This document shows, one piece after another, positions 26,182 to 35,899 of a stretch of 64,000 bases of DNA (position 1 is its first letter; each line of letters starts with the position of its first letter). The notes beneath the pieces are model-generated. The model had not been told where the DNA came from and made no database searches. It was given only the letters and a program-made list of their open reading frames with translations. Source of the DNA: Spirochaetales bacterium (lineage in GTDB: Bacteria > Spirochaetota > Spirochaetia > Treponematales > UBA12059); the NCBI GenBank assembly GCA_016928955.1, contig JAFGJV010000004.1:323736-387735 (forward strand), given 5' to 3'. Made by a program: the position numbers and the translations under genes.

Positions 26182-26898
26182 ATGAGTGCAGTAGAGAAGA
26201 AGACCAAGGCGTCCGAGCAGGGGTCAGACGCTGGCGCGCTGTTCGTGGAACGTTTGACGGATTTCCTGCGCAGGAGCAGGGTGGCCCTTTTGGTCGTCGC
26301 CGCCATTTTTGTGGTGGCCCTCGTGTCCGCCGGCGTGGTGAGCGCCGTACGCCAGGACCGTCTTGCCAAATCGTCGGCCGCCATGGACAGCCTGGACGCG
26401 GCCTACGACGACTGGCTTGCCCTGGCCGAGGACGCCCGGCCGTCCGCCAGCGCCAGCCTGCTTGCAGACGCAGCCGCCGTTGCCGAGGGTTATGACGGCA
26501 TGTACGCCGAACTCCGCGCCCACCTGGTGCAGGCCCGCGTCCACTATATCCTCAAGGATTACGCGTCCGCGGAAAAGGCCTTCCTGGCCGTCACCGACGC
26601 AGATCCCGATTCCCACCTGGCCCTGGTAAGCCTGGCCAACGCGTCGGCCATGGCCGAGGAACGCGGCGACAAGGAAGCCGCCCTGGCCCACCTCAGCCGC
26701 GCGGAGAAAGACTATCCGGCCGCCGCAGGCCTTGCCAGAATTCGCTTCAACATAGGCCGTATCTATGAGGAGACCAAGCAGTACGACAAGGCCATGTCAG
26801 CCTACGGCGCCTTGGCCGCCCTGCCTGAGGAAAGCGATTGGACAAAGCTTGCCCGCGACCGTATAATCTACCTCAGGTCCCTGGGCCTGGCTCAGTAA
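26182..26898 (+). CDS. YfgM-like membrane-anchored TPR protein
   Basis: 238 residues from ATG 26182 with AAGGAG eight bases upstream. Cytoplasmic N-terminus, one membrane helix (about 35-57), then TPR-like helices (about 110-235, e.g. A-R-I-R-F-N-I-G-R-I-Y-E-E-T-K-Q-Y-D-K-A). The topology resembles YfgM, a SecYEG-associated chaperone partner, but TPR proteins converge easily. Last gene before the terminator at 26930. Confidence 0.65.
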   Translation: MSAVEKKTKASEQGSDAGALFVERLTDFLRRSRVALLVVAAIFVVALVSAGVVSAVRQDRLAKSSAAMDSLDAAYDDWLALAEDARPSASASLLADAAAVAEGYDGMYAELRAHLVQARVHYILKDYASAEKAFLAVTDADPDSHLALVSLANASAMAEERGDKEAALAHLSRAEKDYPAAAGLARIRFNIGRIYEETKQYDKAMSAYGALAALPEESDWTKLARDRIIYLRSLGLAQ

Positions 26899-26929
26899 CC
26901 AGGGCGAGCCCGGCTCGCTGTATACCCAG

Positions 26930-26956
26930 CCCGGCCTGAACAAGGCCGGGTTTTTT
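26930..26956 (+). terminator. Intrinsic terminator between the TPR gene and the cyclase gene
   Basis: CCCGGCCT and AAGGCCGGG arms (26930-26950) around GAAC, followed by six T. It ends 18 bases before the cyclase ATG. A weak TATACC lies just upstream at 26921, so the hairpin could also act as an attenuator for the cyclase. Confidence 0.85.
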
Positions 26957-26974
26957 GCTATTCGGAGGATCTCG

Positions 26975-29377
26975 ATGCCCAAGAAACGAGCGCGCATTTT
27001 CGAAGTTAAGTGGTTTTCACTCGTCATAGCCGCCCTGGTGTTTGTGCTCTTTTTTGGCCTTGCGCAATCCACCCGCATCGTGGACCAGCTCGAGGGCTCC
27101 GTCTTGGACGTCCACTTCCGCATCAAACAGAACAAAGAGGGCAGGTCGGTCCAGGAGGGGGCCACTTTTGTCGAGCGTAACCTGAAGCTGTCGGAGAGCA
27201 TACTCCTCATCGGCATCGACCAGAAAACCCTGGCTGAGTACGGCAAGTGGCCTTTTGTGCGGACGCGCCACGCAAACCTGATCAACGCGTTCAGCCGCCT
27301 CAACGACCAATCGAACCGCGAATCCGCCCTGTTCCTCGACGTGTTCTTCATCGAGCCGGACACAACGGCTACCAACGACGCCGTCCTGGTTGACTCCATA
27401 GAGTCGTCTGGCAAGGTGTACCTGGAAACCGTCCTTGATCCCATGGGCGAGACCCTAGAGGGCGACGAGTACGCCGTGCGCCAGAAATCCTTGTACGACA
27501 CGCACGGCACCATCACCAACGTAACGGGCGACTGGAAAAAAATCATCGACCGGTATTCCATACAACCGCCGCTCGAACCCTACGCCCGTGCATCCGGCGG
27601 ATACGGCCACGCCAACTTTGTGTCAGACGTGGACAAGATATACAGGCGCCAGCCACTGGTGCTCAGGCAGAGCATGCTGGTACGTAAGCTGCGCCTGGAC
27701 GAGCTGACGCCTGGCTTTTCCGTCAACGAGGACAACTTTGAGCGCCTGGCGTGGCTGGACGCGCGCGGATTCATCCACGACATAGACTCGCCCATAACGG
27801 CGGCAGAGCTTAAAAAATTGGCGGCGCGCATGGCCGCCGAAGCGCCCATGCAGATAGAGGACGTGAACATGGACGGCGTGCCGGACGACAGCTACTACGT
27901 CATCCGCCATTACCGCGACTATTTTGTGCCGTCCATAACGCTGTCCCTGGCCCTTGAATACTTCCACAAGGACTTTGACGACCTCGAGGTGGTTGCAGGA
28001 TCGCATATCCTCATCCCGAACCCGATGATGCGCGTGGGCGACGATCTGGTGCCGTACACCATCCAGACAGGCATGGACATTTTCGACGCCGACAACAGCC
28101 TGGTGGAAGAGGGCAAGCGCAGGGTAGTGCCGGAAATACGCATACCCATAGACGAGCAGGGACAGATGCTCATCAATTTCATGGGACCGCGCTCGGCTGA
28201 AACCCCCGACCTTGGTCCTCAGACCTTCCCGGTCAGGTCGTATTCCGCGTACGCCAACCGGGATCCTGGACCTGACCCGTCAACCTGGAAGCGCACGCTT
28301 GCAGTCAAGGACAAGATCCTGATGGTCGGAGCTTTCGCGAGCGGCATGGCCGAGGACGAGAAGCCGACACCGCTTGGCATGATGTACGGCATCGAGATGC
28401 ACGCCAACGCCCTCAATACCATCCTGATGGACAACTTCATCATCAAGGCACCGTATTGGCTCGACCTTTTAGTCATAGCCCTGGCGGCCTTGCTGGTAGC
28501 GGCTCTGAGCGCCAGAATTCCAGCCATTGGCGGTTTCTTTGCCACGCTGGCCATGATTGGCATCTACTTCTTTGCCGTGGACCTAGCCTTTGACCGTAGC
28601 TCGTATCTCCTCGGCTATGCTGCGCCCGCCTTCGCCGCCATCGTCACCTTCATCCTGGTGGTGGTATACAGAGTGTTCACGGAAGAGCGCGACAAGAAGC
28701 AGATCCGCGAGACCTTTGGCAAGTACCTTAGCCCCAAGGTGGTGGACCAGCTGGCCAACGACCCGCCCGAGCTCGGCGGTGTGGACAAGGAACTGACCGT
28801 GTTCTTCTCCGACATCCGCGGCTTTACCACGTTGTCCGAGAACATGACGCCCCAGGAGCTCGTCAACCACCTCAACGAATACCTCACAGCCATGACGGAT
28901 ATCGCCCTGGACTACGGAGCCACCCTGGACAAATACATGGGCGACGCCATCATGTGTTTCTGGGGAGCGCCCATACCCCAGGCCGCCCATGCCGAGCTTG
29001 CGTGCAAGTGCGCCCTCAGGCAGATGCAGGCCTTGGACAGGCTCAACGCCAGCTGGCCCGAGGCAAAGCGCATCAACATAGGCATAGGCCTCAACTCCGG
29101 CATCATGACCGTGGGCAACATGGGCTCCAAGCTCCGGATGAACTACACGTTGATGGGCGACCATGTGAACCTGGGATCCCGCCTTGAGGCAACCAACAAG
29201 GAGTACGGCACAAACATCATCATCAGCGAGAATACCTACGCCTTGGTCAAGGATAAATTCATCGTGCGGGAGCTGGACAATATCCGCGTAAAGGGCAAGA
29301 ACAAGCCCGTGGTGATATACGAACTGGTCGACTGCACGGAGAGCATCGATCCGCCTGTCCAAATCCTGAAAGGGTAA
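26975..29377 (+). CDS. CHASE2-domain class III adenylate/guanylate cyclase
   Basis: 800 residues. One N-terminal helix (about 12-30), a large extracytoplasmic CHASE2 sensor (about 40-480), three helices (about 490-570), then a cyclase catalytic domain (about 605-785). The two metal-binding Asp are D613 in F-F-S-D-I-R-G-F-T and D657 in D-K-Y-M-G-D. R-L-E-A-T-N-K near the end belongs to the catalytic site. It should convert ATP (or GTP) to the cyclic nucleotide in response to a periplasmic signal. GGAGG precedes the ATG. Followed four bases later by a lipoprotein gene. Confidence 0.92.
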   Translation: MPKKRARIFEVKWFSLVIAALVFVLFFGLAQSTRIVDQLEGSVLDVHFRIKQNKEGRSVQEGATFVERNLKLSESILLIGIDQKTLAEYGKWPFVRTRHANLINAFSRLNDQSNRESALFLDVFFIEPDTTATNDAVLVDSIESSGKVYLETVLDPMGETLEGDEYAVRQKSLYDTHGTITNVTGDWKKIIDRYSIQPPLEPYARASGGYGHANFVSDVDKIYRRQPLVLRQSMLVRKLRLDELTPGFSVNEDNFERLAWLDARGFIHDIDSPITAAELKKLAARMAAEAPMQIEDVNMDGVPDDSYYVIRHYRDYFVPSITLSLALEYFHKDFDDLEVVAGSHILIPNPMMRVGDDLVPYTIQTGMDIFDADNSLVEEGKRRVVPEIRIPIDEQGQMLINFMGPRSAETPDLGPQTFPVRSYSAYANRDPGPDPSTWKRTLAVKDKILMVGAFASGMAEDEKPTPLGMMYGIEMHANALNTILMDNFIIKAPYWLDLLVIALAALLVAALSARIPAIGGFFATLAMIGIYFFAVDLAFDRSSYLLGYAAPAFAAIVTFILVVVYRVFTEERDKKQIRETFGKYLSPKVVDQLANDPPELGGVDKELTVFFSDIRGFTTLSENMTPQELVNHLNEYLTAMTDIALDYGATLDKYMGDAIMCFWGAPIPQAAHAELACKCALRQMQALDRLNASWPEAKRINIGIGLNSGIMTVGNMGSKLRMNYTLMGDHVNLGSRLEATNKEYGTNIIISENTYALVKDKFIVRELDNIRVKGKNKPVVIYELVDCTESIDPPVQILKG

Positions 29378-29381
29378 TCGC

Positions 29382-30047
29382 GTGGTTCGAGCACAAGGTG
29401 GGGGCAGGGCCACCTCGGCAAGGGTGGCCGCCCTGGTTGCTGCCGCTCTGGCGGCGGCGTGCGGCATAGACATTGTCTCGTACTTGTCCCAGCAGCCCGT
29501 CAGCGACGGGCCTAACCTGGTCAAGGCCCCGGCTGCGCCGGACTCCATGTACCTAGGCGTGGAGCTGTTCTACCGTATCTACGCCACCTATGACGACGCG
29601 CAGTCGGACCTGACCGCCTACAGCGCGAAGCAGTCGTCTGAAACCATACCCGGCGAGTCGGTGGAGTCATTCCTCCTGAGCCAGTCCAACTACGCATACC
29701 GGACCCTGGTGGTCGACGGCCTTGATCCGGGCCCAACGCTGAGGGCTTCCTTGCTGGCTTTCGATCTGGCGACACTGGCATTCTCGTCAACCACAGAATC
29801 GACCATCACCATAGGTGCAAACCCGCCATACGACTTGTCGCGAAACCTCCCGACTCCTGTATCGTTCAGCGTTCCACCTACAGAAGGCGATCAGGATTAT
29901 GAGCACAATGACGACGATCCCGATACCGGAATATTTTATATTCACACCTTTGCGGCCTGCTACGGCCTGGACACCGCCAATAGCACCTTCCGGAACCTGT
30001 ACAGCAAGGCCGTAAGCCTGGGCATTACCACGCTGAGCTACGACTAA
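29382..30047 (+). CDS. Hypothetical lipoprotein downstream of the cyclase
   Basis: 221 residues from GTG 29382. A hydrophobic signal region ending L-A-A-A-C-G is a lipobox, so the mature protein begins at Cys. No family recognised; the C-terminal half is acidic (Y-E-H-N-D-D-D-P-D-T). Codon use becomes visibly less GC-rich after about 29800. Four bases separate it from the cyclase stop, so it may be a partner of the CHASE2 sensor, but this is only positional. It faces the minus-strand radical SAM gene. Confidence 0.65.
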   Translation: MVRAQGGGRATSARVAALVAAALAAACGIDIVSYLSQQPVSDGPNLVKAPAAPDSMYLGVELFYRIYATYDDAQSDLTAYSAKQSSETIPGESVESFLLSQSNYAYRTLVVDGLDPGPTLRASLLAFDLATLAFSSTTESTITIGANPPYDLSRNLPTPVSFSVPPTEGDQDYEHNDDDPDTGIFYIHTFAACYGLDTANSTFRNLYSKAVSLGITTLSYD

Positions 30048-30192
30048 GCGGTGGGCCATGACGCCCTTAGGGACACTGGAGGGGCAGGCCAGCCTTTCGT
30101 ATACCCTACTTCCTATAATGTATATTCTGTCTACTTGCATGCCTTAAGACGCCTCGTTTTTGGTAAGAGCATGAGCACGCTACGTTCTAGTC

Positions 30193-32712
30193 CTAAGCAT
30201 TGTATGCCGCGGGGTACGGAACGGGCTGCCCTCCGTCGCCGCGGGCGTATTGAGCAAGCCTACACAGCCTAAGCGCAGTGTGCTTGAAATCTTTGCCGGT
30301 CGCTCCCGCGAACAAGGACTGAATACCCAGCTGACGGGTTCCCGCGAACGGCAGCAGTACGTGCACCACTCCAGGCGACGCGATCATAACCTTTGCCCCA
30401 GCCAGCCTGTGGTCGGCACCCATGAGTCCTGAAAGATTGCGGGCAAGCATGTCCTCATCCAGGCCGGCCTGGGATACATCCAGAGAGAACAGGGAGCCCC
30501 AATGGCTTTTGGACAGAGACGGGAACTTGGTGCCGCTCGGCCAGTACAGAACATAGGCCGCGTCAACATTAAGGCCATGGGGCAAGAAGCGGTTCAGGCG
30601 GCCTGGCAACGCTTCGGCGTCAGGAACACCGTCCCTGCCCCCGTCCAGAAGAACAAGACCATACTCCTCTACGGACGAACACCCAAGGGGCAAGGGTTCG
30701 GATATCTCCATGCGCGGGCTCGGGTTGAAACCCTGGGAAAACTCAACGCAGTAGCCCGCCCGCTCGAACGAGCTTGCCAGGACATCCCAAACTGTGTGAT
30801 GAGGATAGTATGCAGCGCGGCCCGTTTTATGGAACCTGAACATGACCCTGACGCGCTTAGACTCGGCCGCTGGCACCTGAGCCGAATCCTGAAAACGAGC
30901 CGCCGACTCTTCTTCCAGCCTCCGGAGTCCTTCATTGACCTCGGAATGTATACTATTGTCCGGAATTTCCATGTTGTCCGTGCAGGAACCGCAAGGATTT
31001 GTGCAGTTATGTATACATATCGAGGTTAATTCTGGCTTTTTGGACCTTTGCGCCTCTTTTTTCAGGTAGGCCTTTGATACGCGGAGCATAACCGCATCCC
31101 AGGGCAGCAGTGCTTCCATATCCCGCGGGCCGGTACGCGCAGCCGTATCGAACTTCGTGTCGCCCAGAGCCGCTTCCCACGCGTCTTTTTTGAACTTGTC
31201 GTCCCAGGCGTCAAAACAGGCACCATGCCGATACGCGGAAAGGATAAGCTCCCCTACCCCTTCGTCGCCCCGTGCTATGATGCCTTCCAGCCAGGAAAGA
31301 TAGGGAGCGTGATAGCTGACCTTGACCCGGGCGTCTTTCCTGAATGCGTCCTTGATAGCGTATATGCGGCGGGCGGCCTCCAACGGGTCAAGCTGGCGGC
31401 TCCACTGAAACGGCGTATGCGGCTTCGGGACAAAGGTGGCCAGGGTTACGTTAAGCTTTATGGTCGTGGCATCCGCCAGGGCCGTAAGATAGTCTATGAT
31501 AGCCGTTTCCTCGGCCTGGCCCACGTCCGGCAGGGGCAAACCGATCATGAAATAAAATTTCGCCAGCCGGTATCCCCGGCCTTCCGCTTCCTTGAGTATG
31601 GCGACGATCTTGTCCCGCGGAACGACCTTGTTGACTGAACGCTGCCACTCGTCCAATGGCGTCTCCACAGCAAAGGTCAAACCCGACTTCCGGGTGCCGG
31701 ATATTCCCTCTATGAGCTCCAGCGGAAACGATTCGACCTTCAGGGAAGGCAACTGAAACGATATGCCGCGCGATGACCAGCGCGCGTTCAGGACAGACAG
31801 GAGCCTAAAGATTCCTGGATAGTCGCCCGACGACAGCGAGGACAGCGTGATCTCCCGGTGACCGCCCTTCACGATCTGGGCTTCCACGTCACGGGCAATG
31901 AGCTCCGGCCCGCGGAGCCGCTGCGGCCGGTAGAAATACCCTGCGTGGCAGAAGCGGCAGCCGTTCGGACAGCCGCGCATCACCTCGACCACGCCGTGGT
32001 CCTGCACCGGTTTGAGCACGGGCACGGGAAAGCTGAGGCCGTATTCCGTGGTGGCAAAATCCTCGTAGATGGCACGAACGGCCTTTTTATCGGGCGTCCA
32101 TACGGCCGGCTCAGCGCTCAGCATGGCTATCAGTTCATGCCGTGCGGCCCCGGCCTTCCTGGCCGCTGCCATTTCCTCAGCCAGATCAAAAAACCTGCCC
32201 TCGGCCTCTCCTATCCACACGGCGTCCAGGAATCTGGAAAAGGGCGACGGATTGGTGATGGCCGGTCCGCCCGCTATCACCACAGGATCGCTTTCCGCGC
32301 GGTCCTTCGCTACCAGGGGAATTCCCGACGCTTCCAGGACCGCCAGAATATTTGTTGCGGCAAGCTCGTACCCTACCGTGAAGGCCAGGATATCCGCGTC
32401 GCGAACAGGCGTTCCGCTTTCCAGCCCGTAGAGCGGAAGGCCTCGTTCCTTGAGCAACGCCGCAAAGTCTGGAGCGGGCGCAAAGACGCGCTCGCACGCG
32501 ACGCCCGCCCTGCCGTTCAGGCCGCCGTACAGAATGCGCATGGCGTTGTTCGACATGCCTATCTCGTAGAGGTCGGGAAAACAGAGCATGACGCGCAGGT
32601 TAGCCTGCTCCTTGACCGTCATGCCGCTTTCCCCGCCTAGGTACCGGGCTGGCTTCTCTATCGTCTGCAGGGCGGCCCCTATGTCTCTGACCGGATCCAC
32701 GGCCGCTCTCAC
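30193..32712 (-). CDS. Radical SAM protein fused to a DUF2344 domain
   Basis: 839 residues from GTG 32712, which overlaps the rodA stop. The N-terminal two thirds match the B12-binding-like and radical SAM family first seen fused to DUF2344 (TIGR03960 pattern): the 4Fe-4S motif R-G-C-P-N-G-C-R-F-C is present. A Cys-rich joint, I-H-N-C-T-N-P-C-G-S-C, leads to the C-terminal TIGR03936/DUF2344 domain (R-V-M-F-R-F-H-K-T-G, F-S-Q-G-F-N-P-S-P-R-M). The substrate is not known with confidence; an RNA-modification role is often suggested. Last gene of the mre-rod operon. Confidence 0.88.
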   Translation of the reverse strand: MRAAVDPVRDIGAALQTIEKPARYLGGESGMTVKEQANLRVMLCFPDLYEIGMSNNAMRILYGGLNGRAGVACERVFAPAPDFAALLKERGLPLYGLESGTPVRDADILAFTVGYELAATNILAVLEASGIPLVAKDRAESDPVVIAGGPAITNPSPFSRFLDAVWIGEAEGRFFDLAEEMAAARKAGAARHELIAMLSAEPAVWTPDKKAVRAIYEDFATTEYGLSFPVPVLKPVQDHGVVEVMRGCPNGCRFCHAGYFYRPQRLRGPELIARDVEAQIVKGGHREITLSSLSSGDYPGIFRLLSVLNARWSSRGISFQLPSLKVESFPLELIEGISGTRKSGLTFAVETPLDEWQRSVNKVVPRDKIVAILKEAEGRGYRLAKFYFMIGLPLPDVGQAEETAIIDYLTALADATTIKLNVTLATFVPKPHTPFQWSRQLDPLEAARRIYAIKDAFRKDARVKVSYHAPYLSWLEGIIARGDEGVGELILSAYRHGACFDAWDDKFKKDAWEAALGDTKFDTAARTGPRDMEALLPWDAVMLRVSKAYLKKEAQRSKKPELTSICIHNCTNPCGSCTDNMEIPDNSIHSEVNEGLRRLEEESAARFQDSAQVPAAESKRVRVMFRFHKTGRAAYYPHHTVWDVLASSFERAGYCVEFSQGFNPSPRMEISEPLPLGCSSVEEYGLVLLDGGRDGVPDAEALPGRLNRFLPHGLNVDAAYVLYWPSGTKFPSLSKSHWGSLFSLDVSQAGLDEDMLARNLSGLMGADHRLAGAKVMIASPGVVHVLLPFAGTRQLGIQSLFAGATGKDFKHTALRLCRLAQYARGDGGQPVPYPAAYNA

Positions 32713-34025
32713 GACTCGTACCTCCGGGCGCTGATGCCCAGAGACAGGCCCAGGCCAATGCATGCCGCCCACAGCGACGATCCCCCGTAGGACAGGAACA
32801 ACAGGGGAATGCCGGTAATAGGCATGATGCCCATGGCCATGCCGGCGTTCACCATGAAGTGGAAAAGCACCATGCTGAACATGCCGGCCAGGACCCCGCG
32901 CTGGAACGGTGAGTTGACCGTTCTTGACGCAAGTATGAGCCGCACGCTGACAAGCATGAACAGGGAGAACACGACGATGCCGCCGATAAAGCCGAGCTCT
33001 TCAGATATGATGCTGAAAATAAAGTCGGTGCTCTGCTGAGGCAGATAGCGGTAATGGCTCTGCGTCCCCTGAAGGAAGCCCTTGCCTGAAAAACCGCCCG
33101 AACCGATGGCGGTAATCGACTGCAAGATGTTCCAGCCCGAGCCCAGGGGATCGACCGACGGATCCAGGAACACGACCAGCCTCATCACCTGGTACTCTTT
33201 GAGTACCTTGCGCCCTAGCATTGACGCCCCAAGGCCGATGATGACCACCAGGGCGACATAGGCCATCCAGTAGTAGTAGCGTTTCTTGAATAGGCGGTAC
33301 CCCAGCACCGACAGACCAAAGCCCAACACGGCCGCGACCAGCACGTAATACACGTACGGAGCCTCGTAGAACATCCTGAGGGCAACGGACGTGTCAGCGG
33401 CTATGAGCGTCTGCCACAGGGGCATGACCGTGAGCACGCCCACGATGGACGCCGTGAGTATCAGGAACCACAGGTAGCGCGGCGACACGTCCGCCATGAA
33501 GGCCATGCCCAGGTAAACCGGCAGGAACACCAGGGCTGTCCCGAAATCTGGCTGGCTCAGGATCAGCAGCATGGGAATGGCGACAATGCCGAGCGAGATG
33601 GCAAAGCGCCGGAACGAGTGTCGCTCGTGCGCGCTTTCCTCCAGGTAGCGCGAGAGGAACAGGATGGTTGCTATCTTCATGAACTCGGACGGCTGTATGC
33701 CAAGATCGCCAAAGCCCAACCAAGAGCGAGCTCCGTTGACCACGCGTCCGAAAATCCTGGTGTACACAAGCACCACCAGAATGCCTACGTACAGTATCGA
33801 CACGTATTCCGGCAGTCGCTTGGGGTCTATGAGGGCGGCGGCCAGCATGAGTCCCAGGCCGGACAGCGCCCACACGATCTGCTTGGCGTACTCGGTAGAC
33901 ACCAGCTGACCGTCGCTGGTCATGCCGGACGAATAGATGAACATGACGCCTATGGCCATCAGCACGGCCACCGATGCGACCACGATCCAGTCCAGGGACC
34001 GGGCAAATACCTTGATCGAACTCAT
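32709..34025 (-). CDS. rodA: Rod-shape determining SEDS glycosyltransferase RodA
   Basis: 438 residues from ATG 34025, which shares one base with the mrdA TAA. About ten to eleven membrane helices. The SEDS signatures R-V-V-N-G-A-R-S-W-L-G-F-G near residue 115, Q-P-S-E-F-M-K, Q-P-D-F-G-T-A and G-I-P-L-L-F-L-S-Y-G-G-S-S near the C-terminus are all there. It polymerises lipid II into glycan strands for sidewall growth, paired with PBP2, encoded just upstream. Confidence 0.95.
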   Translation of the reverse strand: MSSIKVFARSLDWIVVASVAVLMAIGVMFIYSSGMTSDGQLVSTEYAKQIVWALSGLGLMLAAALIDPKRLPEYVSILYVGILVVLVYTRIFGRVVNGARSWLGFGDLGIQPSEFMKIATILFLSRYLEESAHERHSFRRFAISLGIVAIPMLLILSQPDFGTALVFLPVYLGMAFMADVSPRYLWFLILTASIVGVLTVMPLWQTLIAADTSVALRMFYEAPYVYYVLVAAVLGFGLSVLGYRLFKKRYYYWMAYVALVVIIGLGASMLGRKVLKEYQVMRLVVFLDPSVDPLGSGWNILQSITAIGSGGFSGKGFLQGTQSHYRYLPQQSTDFIFSIISEELGFIGGIVVFSLFMLVSVRLILASRTVNSPFQRGVLAGMFSMVLFHFMVNAGMAMGIMPITGIPLLFLSYGGSSLWAACIGLGLSLGISARRYES

Positions 34026-35899
34026 TATTCCATCCTGCCGACCACGCCGGTAGACTTGTTGAGGAGGCCGAGCTCGCCCGCCGCTTCCTCGAATGTCTGC
34101 CCCGCGAAGTAACCCTGGAACACGATGTTGGTAGCGTACGGAGCCCACCACTCCCACGGATTGGACGCCTCTATCATGGAAACGACCACGATGACGTCGT
34201 CTGGGTCCTCGGCGTCGGCGGGCCCAAAGCCCACGAACCACGAGTGCCAGCGATCCTCCAGACCCACTTCGGCGGTGCCCGTCTTGCCCGCGATGCTCAC
34301 CACTTTGTTGCTCAGCGGATAACGGGCTGTGCCTTCAGTGATCACGCCGCGCAGGTATTCCTTGACCAGCTTCCAGGTTTCGGGCGACACGCGCGACGAG
34401 TGCAGAACCTCGGGCACGGTTCTTGACAGGATGGTGCCAGTTGCCGGATCGCGCACGTCCTTGAGCAGGTGCGGGCGGTATATGACTCCCTCGTTGACCA
34501 CCATGGCCATCATGTCGGCTACCTGCAGCGGCGACACAAGAAGGAAGCCCTGGCCGATGGCCAGGTTCATCGTGTCGCCGTCAAACCACCTCTCGTGGAA
34601 GCGGCGCTCCTTCCACTGTGGCGTGGGCACAAAGCCTTCCGTTTCGCCGGGCAGGTCTATGCCCGTGGCGCTCCCAAAGCCGAACTGCCGGGAATAGTCG
34701 ACAATATTCTCAACGCCAAAGGAATCCATGGCCACTTCCCAGAAATACACGTCGCAGGACTGGGCCAGGGCCCCGGCAAGGTCCAGGCGTCCGTGGCCGG
34801 GCTTGCGTATCCAGCAACGGGACACTCGCCCGCCTACCTCTATCTCGCCCGTGCATAGGATACGGGCGTCCAGGGCCATGGCCTTTTCCTCTATGATGCC
34901 GGTGGTCATGATGGTCTTGAAGGTGGATGCCGGCGGATAGCTCGACTGTATGGCCCGATTGATGAGCGGGTTGCCCGGGTCCTCCAAAAGCCGCGCGTAC
35001 TCGTTGTTGCCGCCCCGCGCTATGATGGCGTTCGAGTTGAAATTGGGGTACGACACCATGGCCAGTATCTCGCCTGTTGCCGGCTTGAGCACCACGATGG
35101 AGCCATTCCGCTCGCCAAGCGCCTTCTCTGCCAACAGCTGGGCGTTACGGTCTATGGTGAGCGATATGTTGCGCCCCATCACCGGCGGCTCGACGTCGCG
35201 GCTCGTGGGCTCTACCCGCCTACCCTTGACGTCCACCACCCTGAACTGCCTGCCGTCCTTGCCCCTGAGTATCTCGTCGTATTGCCGCTCCAGACCGGAT
35301 TTTCCAATGATGTCGCCGGTCTGGTAGCCCCTGTTGTAGAAAATCTTGAGGTCGTCCTTGGATATCTCGCCCACGTAACCTATGAGGTGGGAAAAACTTC
35401 CCGTCTCCAGGTAGTTCCTCTTAGGGCGGGAATACCACGACACGCCGGGAAATTCGTCGATGCGTTCCGCCAGCCGGTTGATGACGTCCTGTTCCACAGA
35501 CGACAGTATCTCGATGGACTGGAACAGCCGGTAATGGGACGGGGGGATTTTCCGGTGTATCTCGTCTAGAGGCAGGTCGATCAGCGCGGCCAGCTTGGCG
35601 AATACCGTGTCGCGCAGGTCCGCGGGTATCTCGGCCGGCACCACGGTAAGGGCAAAGCTGTCCGCGTTCAGCACAAAGGGTATGCTGTAGTTGCGGTCGT
35701 AGATCTCTCCCCGCTGCGCGGGCAGTTTCTCAACCTGCCTGGATATGCTGACGGCGCGCACGCTGTACTCGCTACCCTTGATCAGCTGGAGGTACAGGAG
35801 GTAGGACGCGTACCACAGGAACACGGCGGCCGCCATGGACACGAACACCGCTATGCGGAGGGGCGGGACTCCCTGCGGCCGAGGACCGAAATCGCTCAT
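34025..35899 (-). CDS. mrdA: Penicillin-binding protein 2, class B transpeptidase
   Basis: 624 residues from ATG 35899, which overlaps the mreD stop. One N-terminal helix, a dimerisation domain (about 50-220) and a transpeptidase domain (about 250-600). Active-site S-T-F-K sits in Y-P-P-A-S-T-F-K, S-C-D in A-Q-S-C-D-V-Y-F-W is the S-x-N-like box, and K-T-G is in A-G-K-T-G-T-A-E-V. It crosslinks sidewall peptidoglycan with RodA under MreBCD control; beta-lactam target. Confidence 0.95.
   Translation of the reverse strand: MSDFGPRPQGVPPLRIAVFVSMAAAVFLWYASYLLYLQLIKGSEYSVRAVSISRQVEKLPAQRGEIYDRNYSIPFVLNADSFALTVVPAEIPADLRDTVFAKLAALIDLPLDEIHRKIPPSHYRLFQSIEILSSVEQDVINRLAERIDEFPGVSWYSRPKRNYLETGSFSHLIGYVGEISKDDLKIFYNRGYQTGDIIGKSGLERQYDEILRGKDGRQFRVVDVKGRRVEPTSRDVEPPVMGRNISLTIDRNAQLLAEKALGERNGSIVVLKPATGEILAMVSYPNFNSNAIIARGGNNEYARLLEDPGNPLINRAIQSSYPPASTFKTIMTTGIIEEKAMALDARILCTGEIEVGGRVSRCWIRKPGHGRLDLAGALAQSCDVYFWEVAMDSFGVENIVDYSRQFGFGSATGIDLPGETEGFVPTPQWKERRFHERWFDGDTMNLAIGQGFLLVSPLQVADMMAMVVNEGVIYRPHLLKDVRDPATGTILSRTVPEVLHSSRVSPETWKLVKEYLRGVITEGTARYPLSNKVVSIAGKTGTAEVGLEDRWHSWFVGFGPADAEDPDDVIVVVSMIEASNPWEWWAPYATNIVFQGYFAGQTFEEAAGELGLLNKSTGVVGRME

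Noticed and set aside
30051-30272. Possible small gene after the lipoprotein gene
   Set aside because: Runs into the antisense of the radical SAM gene, has no ribosome binding site and an unlikely composition.
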